A DNA stretch of 64,000 nucleotides from positions 310,001 through 374,000 of the forward strand of contig NZ_LGYZ01000081.1 in NCBI RefSeq assembly GCF_001310275.1, written 5' to 3'. Position numbers and translations under genes: made by a program. Positions 25,797 through 34,714 of this stretch are shown here, in pieces. The notes beneath the pieces were generated by a model. It was given only the letters and a program-made list of their open reading frames with translations. It did no database searches and had not been told where the DNA came from. Positions within the stretch are counted from its first letter, which is position 1. Each line of letters begins with the position of its first letter. The DNA is from Nocardia arizonensis. Lineage in GTDB: Bacteria; Actinomycetota; Actinomycetes; Mycobacteriales; Mycobacteriaceae.

Positions 25797-26294
25797 ATGT
25801 CCGATACCGACCCGCTCTACGGACGGATCGACCGTCTGCAAGAAGCACTGCGCGACAACGATCACCGAACCGAGAACCACTACGCCCGAATAGAAGTCGC
25901 GAGCGACGGCGCCCTACGGGCGATCCGCCTCACCGACCGAGGCCGCGAACTCACCCCCGACGCACTGTGCGCGGAAATCGTTCGCCTGCACACCGAGGTC
26001 GTCGAAGCATCCAGCACGTCGATCTCCGCCGCCATCGCCGACATCGAGAACGACCCCCGCCTCCGCGCACTCACCGAACAGCGCACCGACGCCCTGAATA
26101 GCAGATACCCCGATCCATCCACCCCCGTGGGTTCCGACCCGTTCGCCGCCGGACCCGAACCGGAAACAGCCTTCGCCCGATTCGCCCGCCAGACCCTCGC
26201 CTCCCCCGAACCGGACTCGCGCCACCGCGAGCCGACGCTGGACGAAGAAGAGGAAATGGACCGCTACTACCAGCGAAAGAGCTGGCTGGAATAG
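25797..26294 (+). CDS. YbaB/EbfC-family DNA-binding protein
   Basis: 165 residues. The first about 100 resemble YbaB-type nucleoid-associated proteins as found beside actinobacterial ESX/WXG genes: RIDRLQEALRDNDHRTENHY, then VASDGALRAIRLTDRGRELT with the strand-turn-strand, then helices. The C-terminal 60 residues are acidic and Pro-rich, ending EEEEMDRYYQRKSWLE. ATG at 25797 follows AAGGGGGA. It diverges from the EspC-like/DUF1023 operon with an 88-bp gap, and may regulate or organise that locus. Confidence 0.68.
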   Translation: MSDTDPLYGRIDRLQEALRDNDHRTENHYARIEVASDGALRAIRLTDRGRELTPDALCAEIVRLHTEVVEASSTSISAAIADIENDPRLRALTEQRTDALNSRYPDPSTPVGSDPFAAGPEPETAFARFARQTLASPEPDSRHREPTLDEEEEMDRYYQRKSWLE

Positions 26295-26692
26295 CGGGGG
26301 TTGCCGATACATTCCGCACGTCACCTGGATTGATCAGGTTCTCGACCAGGGGCGTTGAGAAGCAACTGACTGTTGATCAGTGGGTCCGCGGCGGACCGAA
26401 CTGCGGCTTACGCCGCGATATCGAACAAGGTCAGCACCGGTGACGCCGCGGCACGCAGTTCGGCGCCTTCGCGAATCGCGCAGGTCGGTCCGATCCCGTC
26501 GGCGACCGACCGCGGGGATAGGGGGTTGAGGCGCATCCGGGAGGAAAGTCACGCTAAAGCGCCACTGGTCGGAATGGTGCAAAGGTGTGCTGGTGGAAAG
26601 GGGCTGATTCGAAGAGAGGGTGTCGCTGTCCTTCTGCAGAAGGTCGGTGCGGGCAGGGAGGGCGGGGGTCCCGGGGCATCGTGGGGGTGGGG
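26295..26692. other. Gap between the YbaB-like gene and the recombinase remnant
   Basis: Mostly non-coding. One small frame on the minus strand (26408-26536, 42 codons: MRLNPLSPRSVADGIGPTCA..., ending LTLFDIAA) has actinobacterial-looking codon use but no ribosome site and no known family. It may be the tail of a decayed gene. GTTGATCAG and its relatives recur around 26330-26380 without a clear pattern. Confidence 0.35.
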
Positions 26693-26800
26693 GGTGCCCT
26701 GAACCACCTGCGCACCCTCGAGGGCATGGCCAAGGCCCGCGCCAAGGGCCGCCTCAAGGGCAAGCAGCCGAAACTACGTCCGTACCGGCCACGGCGGTGA
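26693..26800 (+). pseudogene. Serine recombinase (resolvase/invertase) remnant
   Basis: The frame ending at 26800 encodes LRTLEGMAKARAKGRLKGKQ followed by PKL. This is the conserved stretch linking the catalytic E-helix to the DNA-binding domain in resolvases and invertases (typically REGMAxAKAKGRLRGKQPKL). Nothing before about 26693 or after PKL (about 26776) resembles a recombinase, so only about 25 codons survive. It overlaps the 3' end of the monooxygenase gene on the other strand and marks an old mobile-element boundary. Confidence 0.7.
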
Positions 26801-28271
26801 ACGCCTCGGCCGGATGGTGGTCGAGCATGCGGGCGAACTCCCTGGTGGTGCCGGGCCACGGATTCACCACGCGCCCATTGGCGTGTTTGAACCAGCTGTC
26901 GACCGGGCCCGACCAGACGGTCTTGGCCAGCGCCGAGCGCAGCCACCGCTGATAGTTCGCCATCGCGACCGGACCGACCTCGATGGCGGGTCCGCCGAGT
27001 TCGCGCTGCCAGCGCAGACATTCAACGATATAGGCGATCTGGCATTCCTTCATGGTGGGATTGCTCCCGGCCGGGGTGAAGGAGTTCGGGCCCGCGATGA
27101 GGAAGGCATTCGGGAAGCCGGGCACCGCGAGTCCCATGAATGCCTCCGCGCCGTCGCTCCACTGCTCGGCCAGCACCCGCCCGTCACGACCGCGCACGGT
27201 GACCGGGACCATGAACTCGGCCGCGCGAAATCCGGTGGCGTAGATCAGGATGTCGGCGCGGCGGTGGGCCCCGTCGACGGTTTCCACCCCGTCGGCGACG
27301 ATGCGCTGGATCGGGTCGGTGACGAGGGTGACGTTGTGCCGCCCCAGGGTCGGGTAGTACCGGCTGTCGAAGATGATCCGCTTGCCGCCGATCGGATATT
27401 CCGGCGTCACCGCGGCGCGCAGCCGCCGGTCGGCCACTCGGCGGTGCAGATAGGCGCGGGCGAACCACTGCGCCGGGCGCGCCGACCACCCGCGGTGCAT
27501 GATCGGGGCCAACACGGCGTCCGCGCCACGGTGCAGGACCGTGCGATAGGCATGGTGGGCGCCTGGCACGTGCAGCGCCAACCGCGACAGCGGGCCGAAC
27601 TCGCGGGCGGGCTTGGGCAGCAACCAGTGCGGGGTCCGCTGGTAGACGTGCACGCGGCGCGCGATGCTCGCGATCTCCGGCAGTAGTTGCACCGCACTGG
27701 ATCCGGTGCCGATGATCGCGATATCGCGCCCGCACGGATCCAGGCGGTGATCCCAGCGCGCGGTGTGGAAGGCCGGACCCGCGAAGTCGTCGCGGCCGGG
27801 TATGCGCGGAACGTAGGGCCGGTGCAACTGGCCGAGGGCGAAGATCACCGTGTCGGCGCGGATGAGTTCGCCGTCGGCGGTCGTCAGCTCCCACCGTCCG
27901 CATTCGTCGAGGTAGGTCGCGGCGGTCAGGGTCGAATTCAGCCGCAGGTGCGGGGTGAGCCCGTGCCGCCTGCTGACCTCGACGAGATAGTCGAGTATCT
28001 GCTCCTGTCCCGGATACCGTTGTCGCGCACTGCGATACGGGGCGAAGGAGAAGGAGTACAGATGCGAGGGCACGTCGCAGTCGCACCCGGGGTAGGTGTT
28101 CTCGCGCCATACGCCGCCGACCCGTTCGCCCTTCTCCAGGATGACGAAATCATCGAAGCCCGCCTGTCTCAGCGCCACTCCCATGCCGATTCCGCCGAAT
28201 CCCGCTCCGACCACTGCCACTTTCAGATCCAGCACCACCTCGATGACCAAGCCTCTCTGTTCAGTCAACAT
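26754..28271 (-). CDS. Flavin monooxygenase, Baeyer-Villiger type
   Basis: FAD/NADPH-dependent monooxygenase of about 505 residues. It has two Rossmann motifs (GAGFGGIGMGVAL near the N-terminus, GTGSSAVQ near residue 190) and between them FAGPAFHTARW, matching the Baeyer-Villiger fingerprint FxGxxxHxxxW; ATGF appears near 350. Such enzymes turn ketones into esters or lactones. Start is uncertain: ATG at 28271 lacks a ribosome site, and GTG codons near the LDLKVAVVGAGF segment would shorten it. The last dozen codons lie antisense to the recombinase remnant, so its natural C-terminus has probably been replaced. Confidence 0.85.
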   Translation of the reverse strand: MLTEQRGLVIEVVLDLKVAVVGAGFGGIGMGVALRQAGFDDFVILEKGERVGGVWRENTYPGCDCDVPSHLYSFSFAPYRSARQRYPGQEQILDYLVEVSRRHGLTPHLRLNSTLTAATYLDECGRWELTTADGELIRADTVIFALGQLHRPYVPRIPGRDDFAGPAFHTARWDHRLDPCGRDIAIIGTGSSAVQLLPEIASIARRVHVYQRTPHWLLPKPAREFGPLSRLALHVPGAHHAYRTVLHRGADAVLAPIMHRGWSARPAQWFARAYLHRRVADRRLRAAVTPEYPIGGKRIIFDSRYYPTLGRHNVTLVTDPIQRIVADGVETVDGAHRRADILIYATGFRAAEFMVPVTVRGRDGRVLAEQWSDGAEAFMGLAVPGFPNAFLIAGPNSFTPAGSNPTMKECQIAYIVECLRWQRELGGPAIEVGPVAMANYQRWLRSALAKTVWSGPVDSWFKHANGRVVNPWPGTTREFARMLDHHPAEAFTAVAGTDVVSAACP

Positions 28272-28703
28272 TCAGCAACCACTATTCGACCCGCAACCGC
28301 GCGTCGGATTGATTTCGTTGCATCCCAAATTGGACACGGTGCGATGACAGTGAATACCCGTACTCCAGGTTGCTTTACGGCGATCGGGAACTTCGGGGAG
28401 GTCAGGAATTTGCCGGACTCCCCTCATGCAAACGCAACTCGGCCCACGGACGGCGAAGTTATATAGCAGACCGTTGGTTACCGATCCGGCGGGCGCGCCG
28501 ACCTCGCGGTTTCGCCCCACCCGCCGCGCACGCGACGCGAGCCGGATGTGAGCGGTCAGTCGCCAGGAGAAAGTCTCGCGACGTGGCTTCCGTATGCGCT
28601 ATGTTAATGAATGTTCTACTAAGATTCTGGACGACGTCGTTCGGGGAACCGGTCACCGCGAGGTGGCGCGCCGAATCGCGATGTCGGGATGGGTGCGTGT
28701 CGC
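28272..28703. other. Intergenic region before the transglycosylase gene
   Basis: A 432-bp divergent gap. Open frames through it show no family resemblance or ribosome sites. It is AT-richer than its surroundings around 28600-28620 (TATGTTAATG), a possible -10 region for the transglycosylase gene. I see no RNA gene or repeat. Confidence 0.4.
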
Positions 28704-29897
28704 ATGCGTATGTCTGCGCCGATCACCGTGTCGGCTCTGCTGGCGGCGGGTGTGGTGATGTCGGGATCGGCCACGCGGACACCGCTGCCCGAACCGGACG
28801 CGGGCGCCGAGGCGGTGCTCGCGGCCTCGGACGCGATCGGCGCGCGACCGCGGACCGCACCGGAGACCGTCGGCCTGCTACCGGTTCTGCCCGGCGCGGT
28901 GCGCACGCTGCACGCGGTCACCCCCGCGGTGGACGGGCCGCTGCCCGCCGCGGCCACCGTCGCACTACACGAGATCACCCTGCCGGATTCCGCGGGCGCG
29001 CTCGGCATTACGGAGATCGTGCTCGCGGCGTACCGCAATGCCGAACTCGCCCTGGCCTCGACACAACCGAACTGCGGCCTGACCTGGAATCTGTTGGCGG
29101 GGATCGGGCGCATCGAATCCGGCCATGCCTTCGGCGGGCGTACCGACGCCGCGGGCACCACCGTGACCCCGATCCTCGGTCCGGCGCTGGACGGCACCCT
29201 GCCGGGCAACGAGGTCATTCCGGCCGAAGGCGGCGGCTATGTGCGCGCGGTCGGACCGATGCAGTTCCTGCCCTCGACCTGGGACCGCTACGCTGCCGAC
29301 GGCAACGGCGACGGAATCGCCGACCCGCACAACGTCTTCGACGCCGCCCTCGGCGCGGGCAAGTACCTCTGCTCGGGCGGACTCGACCTGCGCGATCCGG
29401 CACAGGAACTGCGCGCGGTGCTGCGCTACAACAATTCGATGGCCTACGCCTCGGAAGTGCTCAGCTGGTCGGCGGCCTACCGCGGCGGCGGTGCGCCGAG
29501 TCGGGTCGCCATCTCCCCCGACATCGTCGCCCCGCGCGCCTCGACCCCCGCCACCGCCGAGACCGGTCTGCTCGCGGTGCGGGCCCAGACCGAGGACCGG
29601 CCGCTGCGACTGCAACCCATGGTCGAGGCCGGCGCCCCGCGGCGCGAGACGCCGCCGCTGGTGAGCATGCCCGGACTCACGGTGGAATGCGGATTGCTCT
29701 GCGCGCCAATACTGTCCGATCCGTCTCAGACCCCCGTGGCACCCGCGCCCGAACGGCCCGAACCCGAACGACCCGAACCCTTCCGGTTGGAGGAGCGCCC
29801 GCACACCGAAGAGGCGCCCGCCGCGCCGCCCGCCCATCAGCCCGGCATCACCTTGCCGATGGGCATCGTCATCCCGTTGCCCATGCCGCAGACCTGA
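28704..29897 (+). CDS. Secreted lytic transglycosylase (MltB-like, SLT_2)
   Basis: Peptidoglycan-cleaving enzyme, 397 residues. The N-terminus is a signal peptide-like stretch (MRMSAPITVSALLAAGVVMS). The catalytic domain holds Glu138 in AGIGRIESGHAFGG, then VGPMQFLPSTWDRYA, GDGIADPHNVFDAALGAGKY and LRAVLRYNNSMAYA, the standard MltB-type core. The final 100 residues are low complexity with a repeated ERPEP unit and end in a hydrophobic PMGIVIPLPMPQT. ATG at 28704 starts the signal peptide; ATG at 28689 would add five residues. Probably remodels the cell wall outside the membrane. Confidence 0.87.
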   Translation: MRMSAPITVSALLAAGVVMSGSATRTPLPEPDAGAEAVLAASDAIGARPRTAPETVGLLPVLPGAVRTLHAVTPAVDGPLPAAATVALHEITLPDSAGALGITEIVLAAYRNAELALASTQPNCGLTWNLLAGIGRIESGHAFGGRTDAAGTTVTPILGPALDGTLPGNEVIPAEGGGYVRAVGPMQFLPSTWDRYAADGNGDGIADPHNVFDAALGAGKYLCSGGLDLRDPAQELRAVLRYNNSMAYASEVLSWSAAYRGGGAPSRVAISPDIVAPRASTPATAETGLLAVRAQTEDRPLRLQPMVEAGAPRRETPPLVSMPGLTVECGLLCAPILSDPSQTPVAPAPERPEPERPEPFRLEERPHTEEAPAAPPAHQPGITLPMGIVIPLPMPQT

Positions 29898-29999
29898 TCC
29901 GCGACGAACCGCCGAAAATCACATATTCGCCGAGCCGATTCCGATATCCGAGCTTCGATATTCGGGTCGAATACCGCGCGAGATGGAAGGATTGGCGAC

Positions 30000-30869
30000 A
30001 TGGCAGGCAAGCGCACCGTTCTCACCGCCGGATTGCGCCGTCTGGCCGCCTTGTTGTTCGAGATGCGCGAAGGCGTGGGGCTGAGCAAGGAGGAGGTCAG
30101 CGGTAAGACCGGCATCAATGTCACCACGCTGTACCGGATCGAGTCGGCACAGGCCCGACCCCAACGGCGCACTCTGATGACGCTGCTCGACCTGTACGGC
30201 ATCGAGCCCGAGCGCCGCAAATACGCGCTGGATCTGCTCTCGGACGCACAGAAACCCGGAATGTCGCGGCCCTACGAGGCCAATCTCACCGAGGTCTATT
30301 CGGCGTATATCAATTTCGAAGCCGAGGCGCTGTCCGCGCGCCACTATCAGACCTCCTATATCCCCGGACTGCTCCAGACGCCGCAGTACGCGAGTGCGGT
30401 CATCGACACCTCCATGCCGAAAGTCGAGGCCGCCGTCACCGAGAACAGGGTGGCCGCGCGCATGGATCGGGCGGCCGTGCTCACCAAGGACGAACCACTG
30501 GAATTGTGGGTGGTGCTGGACGAGGCGGCCATCACCCGAGTGGTCGGCGGTCCGCAGATCATGTCCACCCAGCTGCGGAAACTGGTCGAACAGAGCAAGC
30601 TGAAAAACGTCATCCTCCAGATCCTTCCGTTCGACGCGGGGGCGCATCCCGGCATGGCCGGGTCGTTCACCCTGCTGGACTTCCCGGAGCCCAACGATCC
30701 GGAACTGGTGTACGTGGAGGGCATCGCCGGTGACGAACTCATCGAAGGTCACGGCGAAATTCGGCGTTTCGGAATCATCTTCGACCAGTTGCGGGCGATG
30801 GCGCTGAGTCCGCGCGACTCGATCGCGCTGATCCAGGAGACGGCCGAGGCGATGCACAAGCGGATCTGA
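30000..30869 (+). CDS. XRE-family regulator with DUF5753 domain
   Basis: 289-residue regulator. Residues 10-70 form the helix-turn-helix (REGVGLSKEEVSGKTGINVT, then LYRIESAQARP); the remainder is the DUF5753 domain (HYQTSYIPGLLQTPQYA; FDAGAHPGMAGSFTLLDFPE). In streptomycetes and nocardiae these regulators usually sit beside a small DUF397 protein; no such gene is visible here. ATG at 30000 follows GAAGGA. The upstream 60 bp hold three related ATAT(T/C)CG units (about 29931-29975) that may be an autoregulatory site. Confidence 0.85.
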   Translation: MAGKRTVLTAGLRRLAALLFEMREGVGLSKEEVSGKTGINVTTLYRIESAQARPQRRTLMTLLDLYGIEPERRKYALDLLSDAQKPGMSRPYEANLTEVYSAYINFEAEALSARHYQTSYIPGLLQTPQYASAVIDTSMPKVEAAVTENRVAARMDRAAVLTKDEPLELWVVLDEAAITRVVGGPQIMSTQLRKLVEQSKLKNVILQILPFDAGAHPGMAGSFTLLDFPEPNDPELVYVEGIAGDELIEGHGEIRRFGIIFDQLRAMALSPRDSIALIQETAEAMHKRI

Positions 30870-30882
30870 GCTGATTCGCGCA

Positions 30883-31695
30883 TCAGCCCCTGCTGGCGCG
30901 GCGATAACCGACGGCCGCGGGAATCGCGAAGACCACGACCGTGCCCGCCGACCAGATCGCGGTCGCCCACAACGGTTCCCGCACCGGCCCGCCCGCCGCG
31001 AGGCCGCGCATCGCGTCGATGGCATGGCTCATCGGCTGGTGTTCGACGATCGGGCGCGCCCATCCGGGATAGGCGTAGAGCGGCACGAATCCGGTGCTGA
31101 AGAACATCATCAGCGACGATCCCAGTGAGATCGCCTCGACCAGCGCGGCTTTCGCGGTGATGGTGGCGACCGCGGTGACCATCGTCGCGAAGGCGAGTCC
31201 GAACATCAGCGGCACGCCCCACAGCGCGAGCGCGGCGAGCGGTCCGCGTTCGAAGCGCAAGCCCAGCGCGATGCCCACCGTCAGCATCACCGTGGTGCAC
31301 AACAGGATTCGGATCCCCTCGGCCAGCACCCGCGCCGCCGGACCGGAGGCACGGTGCACGGGCAGCACCCAGAACCGAGCCAACAGGCCCGCATCGCGTT
31401 CCCGGCCCAGCGTCACCGCGCCGGCCAGCGACCCTGACATCACCCCGACCAGCGCCACCATCGGCGCCGAACCGTAGAGCGCGTCGACCCCGGACACCGT
31501 CGAGATCTGCTTGCCGAGCACCGTGTCGAGCATGACGAGCAGCAGCGCCGGAAACACCAGCGACTGCACCACTGTCATGGGATCGCGCCACCACCGCACC
31601 AACAGCCGCCGGGTCTGCACGGCCGTCTGCCCCACCGCGGCCCGCCAGGTCTCGGTCGGACCCGTCACCCGCGACCCGAGCGTCCCCGGCATCAC
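30883..31695 (-). CDS. ABC-2 type transporter permease (DrrB/DrrC-like), second of a pair
   Basis: Integral membrane protein of 270 residues with about six hydrophobic segments. It shows the ABC-2 pattern: RRLLVRWWRDPMTVVQSLVFPA at the start, TLGRERDAGLLARFWVLPVHR in the loop after helix 2, and PGWARPIVEHQPMSHAIDAM before the last helix. The GTG start overlaps the stop of the partner permease. No ATPase lies in the operon, so it must use one encoded elsewhere. Drug, lipid or glycolipid export is possible. Confidence 0.83.
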   Translation of the reverse strand: MMPGTLGSRVTGPTETWRAAVGQTAVQTRRLLVRWWRDPMTVVQSLVFPALLLVMLDTVLGKQISTVSGVDALYGSAPMVALVGVMSGSLAGAVTLGRERDAGLLARFWVLPVHRASGPAARVLAEGIRILLCTTVMLTVGIALGLRFERGPLAALALWGVPLMFGLAFATMVTAVATITAKAALVEAISLGSSLMMFFSTGFVPLYAYPGWARPIVEHQPMSHAIDAMRGLAAGGPVREPLWATAIWSAGTVVVFAIPAAVGYRRASRG

Positions 31696-32498
31696 ACGAT
31701 CCTCCGGCCCGCCAGTACGGCGGCGAACGCGCCGAATACCGCGAACAGTCCCAGCGCCCAGGCCAGTGCGGGAACCAGGATCGCCGGTCCGACCGTGCCC
31801 GCATTGCCCGACGGGTCGCCCGCCAGCGCCCGCAGCGCGTAGACGAACTGCGACACCGGCTGATCGCGCGCGAAGCCCCGCATCCAGGCGGGGAACTGCT
31901 CGGCGGGGGCGAAGCCGGTCGAGACCATGCCGAGAATCAACTGCGGCAGCACCAGCGACTGGGTCGTCGCCTCAGGACTGCGCGAGAAGGTGCCGAGCAC
32001 GTCGGCTCCCAGACACAGCGTGACGGCGACGAGCATCGAGAAGGCGACGAAACCCGCGGTGTCGGCGGCGCTCCCGTAGAAGCGCACGCCGATGACCAAG
32101 CCGCACGCCAGCGCCGCCGCCAACGCGACGGCGGCACGGTATACCGCCGCGGTGATGCGCGCCGCCAATGGCAGCGCCCTCGGCATGGGCAGCGTGCCGA
32201 AGCGCGCGTTGAGCCCGTCCCTGGCATCGACCGCGGCGCGGAACGCCGCCGAGGTCGCGCAGAAGGAGACCGACTGCATGACGATCATGGGCATGAGGAA
32301 TTGGGCATAGCTGCTCAGCCCGTGCCCGTAGGTGTTCATCACCATGTTCAACGGCACGTAGAAGCCGAGGGTGAACACGGCGGGAGCGAGCACCGCGGTG
32401 AACACCTCGCCATTGCGCACCGACGGCCGAATCAGCCGGCAGGCCAAGACCCACCACTGTATTCCTGTCGAAGGGGCAGGCGCCTTTACACTGGTCAT
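31692..32498 (-). CDS. ABC-2 type transporter permease (DrrB/DrrC-like), first of a pair
   Basis: 268-residue membrane protein with six predicted helices, paralogous to its neighbour: VDARDGLNARFGTLPMPRAL corresponds to that protein's ERDAGLLARFWVLPVHR, and PAWMRGFARDQPVSQFVYALR to its C-terminal motif. Together they form the transmembrane heterodimer of a DrrABC-like exporter. ATG at 32498 (MTSVKAPAPST) is chosen; the open frame extends to 32618 without a ribosome site. Confidence 0.83.
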   Translation of the reverse strand: MTSVKAPAPSTGIQWWVLACRLIRPSVRNGEVFTAVLAPAVFTLGFYVPLNMVMNTYGHGLSSYAQFLMPMIVMQSVSFCATSAAFRAAVDARDGLNARFGTLPMPRALPLAARITAAVYRAAVALAAALACGLVIGVRFYGSAADTAGFVAFSMLVAVTLCLGADVLGTFSRSPEATTQSLVLPQLILGMVSTGFAPAEQFPAWMRGFARDQPVSQFVYALRALAGDPSGNAGTVGPAILVPALAWALGLFAVFGAFAAVLAGRRIV

Positions 32499-32717
32499 CC
32501 GCACGATCCCATCCTGCGCGAGGTCGGTTCCGGTTCCCGGCAGCCGCCTCGCGTCGCGGCATGTCGCGAGCGGCGCACCGCTGTCGATAGATACGCGACA
32601 GCGCTCGGACCGGTTCACCCCGAGCCGGATTCGGCTACGCGCGCGGCGAAGGCGGCGACTACTTCGCGCGGGAACGGGGTATTCCCACTACCCGTCTCGA
32701 TCGTAGGAGAGCACGTC

Positions 32718-34124
32718 ATGTCAGATGTGACCGGCCGATCAGGGCACAGCGCACAACCCGAGCTGAAACGGGTCATGGGCCCCGGTCTACTGCTGTTGTT
32801 CGTGGTCGGCGACATCCTCGGCACCGGCATCTACGCGCTCACCGGCAAGGTCGCGGCCGAGGTCGGCGGCGCGGTGTGGGTGCCGTTCCTGGTCGCCTTC
32901 CTGGTCGCGCTGGTCACCGGGTTCAGCTACCTGGAACTGGTCACCAAATATCCGCACGCCGCGGGCGCCGCGCTCTACACGCACAAGGCGTTCGGCGTGC
33001 ACTTCCTCACCTTCATGGTCGCCTTCGCAGTGATGAGCTCCGGCATCACCTCCGCCTCGACCGCGGCGCGCGCCTTCGCCGCGAACTTCGCCGCGGCCTT
33101 CGAATTCGATCTGGGCACGGGTATCGGCGTCACCCTCGTGTCGTTGGCCTTCATGCTCGTGGTCGCGGCGATCAACCTGCGCGGAGTCAGCGAGGGCGTC
33201 AAACTCAACGTCGTCCTGACCTGTGTGGAATTGACCGGTCTGCTCATCGTCATCGTGATCGGACTGTGGGCGCTCGGTTTCGGCAACGGCGACTTCGGCC
33301 GCCTGGTGGACTTCGACACCGGTGACCGCAGCGCCATCGGTGGCGTCATCGTCGCGACCACGCTGGCGTTCTACGCCATGGTCGGCTTCGAGGATTCGGT
33401 CAACATGGCCGAGGAGTGCAAGGAGCCGACCCGGATCTTCCCCAAGGTGTTGCTCGCGGGTCTGCTGATGACCGGACTCATCTACGTCCTGGTCTCCATC
33501 ACCGCCGTCGCGCTGGTCCCCGCCGACCAACTCGGCGAAGGCGACACCCCGCTGCTCGAGGTCGTCGAGGCGGGCGCGCCCGCCTTCCCAACCCACATCT
33601 TCGCCTTCATCACCATGTTCGCCGTGGCCAATTCGGCGCTGATCAATATGCTGATGGCCAGCCGCCTGCTCTACGGCATGGCGCGCCAAGGTGTCGTACC
33701 GTACGCGCTGGGCCGGGTGAACGCGAGCCGCCGCACCCCGCATGTGGCGATCGCGTTCACGACAGTGCTCGCGCTGGGTCTGATCCTGTTCGTCGGCGAG
33801 GTACCCGAACTCGGCGGCACCACGGCCCTGCTCTTGCTCGCGGTGTTCACCGTGGTCAATATCGCGGTGCTGGTGTTGCGGCGCGACCGGGTCGAGCACG
33901 CCCACTTCCGCGCCCCGACGCCGCTGCCCGTGGTCGGCGCACTCACCTGCGGATTCCTGGTGACGCCGTGGACGGATCGCAATCCGCAGCAGTACACCAT
34001 CGCGGGCATTCTGCTCGCCGTCGGCGTCGCCCTCTGGGGCCTGAACTACCTGCTGATTCGCAATCTGCGCCGGGAACCGACAGGCATCGAGAAGATTCCG
34101 ACGCCGGAAGACCGACCCCGGTGA
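32718..34124 (+). CDS. APC-family amino acid permease
   Basis: 468-residue, twelve-helix transporter of the amino acid-polyamine-organocation superfamily. Helix 1 has GDILGTGIYALTGKVA, the glycine-rich unwound substrate site; helix 6 has FYAMVGFEDSVNMAEECKEP; TM8 follows PTHIFAFITMFAVANSAL and MASRLLYGMARQG. ATG at 32718 has AGGAGA at proper distance; codons upstream belong to the promoter. The short C-terminal tail is basic and cytoplasmic. Closest in pattern to cationic or neutral amino acid permeases; substrate unknown. Confidence 0.9.
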   Translation: MSDVTGRSGHSAQPELKRVMGPGLLLLFVVGDILGTGIYALTGKVAAEVGGAVWVPFLVAFLVALVTGFSYLELVTKYPHAAGAALYTHKAFGVHFLTFMVAFAVMSSGITSASTAARAFAANFAAAFEFDLGTGIGVTLVSLAFMLVVAAINLRGVSEGVKLNVVLTCVELTGLLIVIVIGLWALGFGNGDFGRLVDFDTGDRSAIGGVIVATTLAFYAMVGFEDSVNMAEECKEPTRIFPKVLLAGLLMTGLIYVLVSITAVALVPADQLGEGDTPLLEVVEAGAPAFPTHIFAFITMFAVANSALINMLMASRLLYGMARQGVVPYALGRVNASRRTPHVAIAFTTVLALGLILFVGEVPELGGTTALLLLAVFTVVNIAVLVLRRDRVEHAHFRAPTPLPVVGALTCGFLVTPWTDRNPQQYTIAGILLAVGVALWGLNYLLIRNLRREPTGIEKIPTPEDRPR

Positions 34125-34211
34125 AATGCCGATCATGTGGGTACATTACGGCGGGTGTTGTCCGTTACGTGGAGATGCCTCCGCCCGATCGGATCGGTAA
34201 TGTGAAACCCG

Positions 34212-34709
34212 ATGACCAGCATGGAAGCCCACTTCGGTGACGCTGCCCGGGCGGTGCCGCTGCCCAACCCGTGGAATCTGAACGCCTATCTCGCCGATGT
34301 CGCCGCGCACCGGACTCGCTCACTGTCCCTGCGGCCGGTGCCGGGCGAACTGCTCGCCGAGAACGGTTGTCGCGGTAAGGGACTGTGGGTCGCCCGCAAA
34401 TTCGACGACATCATCGTCTACGACGCGGACGCCACCGAGCGCAACGCGGACCACATCATCCTGCACGAGGTCGGCCATATGCTGCTCGGGCACGCGGACC
34501 TCGACGGGGAACCGCCGCGGGTGCGGCTACCACCGGCCCTCGCCGCACTGCTGCCCGCGCTGACGGGCCAACATGTGCTCGGCCGCGCGGAATTCGGCGC
34601 GGAATTCGAGCAGGAGGCCGAGGTCTTCGCGGATATGACCATGGTCTACGCGACCCTGCCGCGCAAGCAGGGCCGCGGTTTCCGCCTCTTCGGCCGCGGC
34701 CGCCGGTAG
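34212..34709 (+). CDS. HEXXH-motif protein (ImmA/IrrE-like, ParH-like)
   Basis: 165-residue protein with a zinc-peptidase motif HEVGHMLLGH (H85, E86, H89) and an acidic segment FEQEAEVFADM downstream that could supply the third ligand. The size and placement fit IrrE/ImmA-type regulatory peptidases or the actinobacterial ParH-like group; members usually cleave a repressor. A candidate repressor, the XRE protein at 30000, lies 4 kb away, but no direct link is visible. ATG at 34212 has no strong ribosome site; ATG at 34221 is an alternative. Confidence 0.72.
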   Translation: MTSMEAHFGDAARAVPLPNPWNLNAYLADVAAHRTRSLSLRPVPGELLAENGCRGKGLWVARKFDDIIVYDADATERNADHIILHEVGHMLLGHADLDGEPPRVRLPPALAALLPALTGQHVLGRAEFGAEFEQEAEVFADMTMVYATLPRKQGRGFRLFGRGRR

Positions 34710-34714
34710 CGGAT

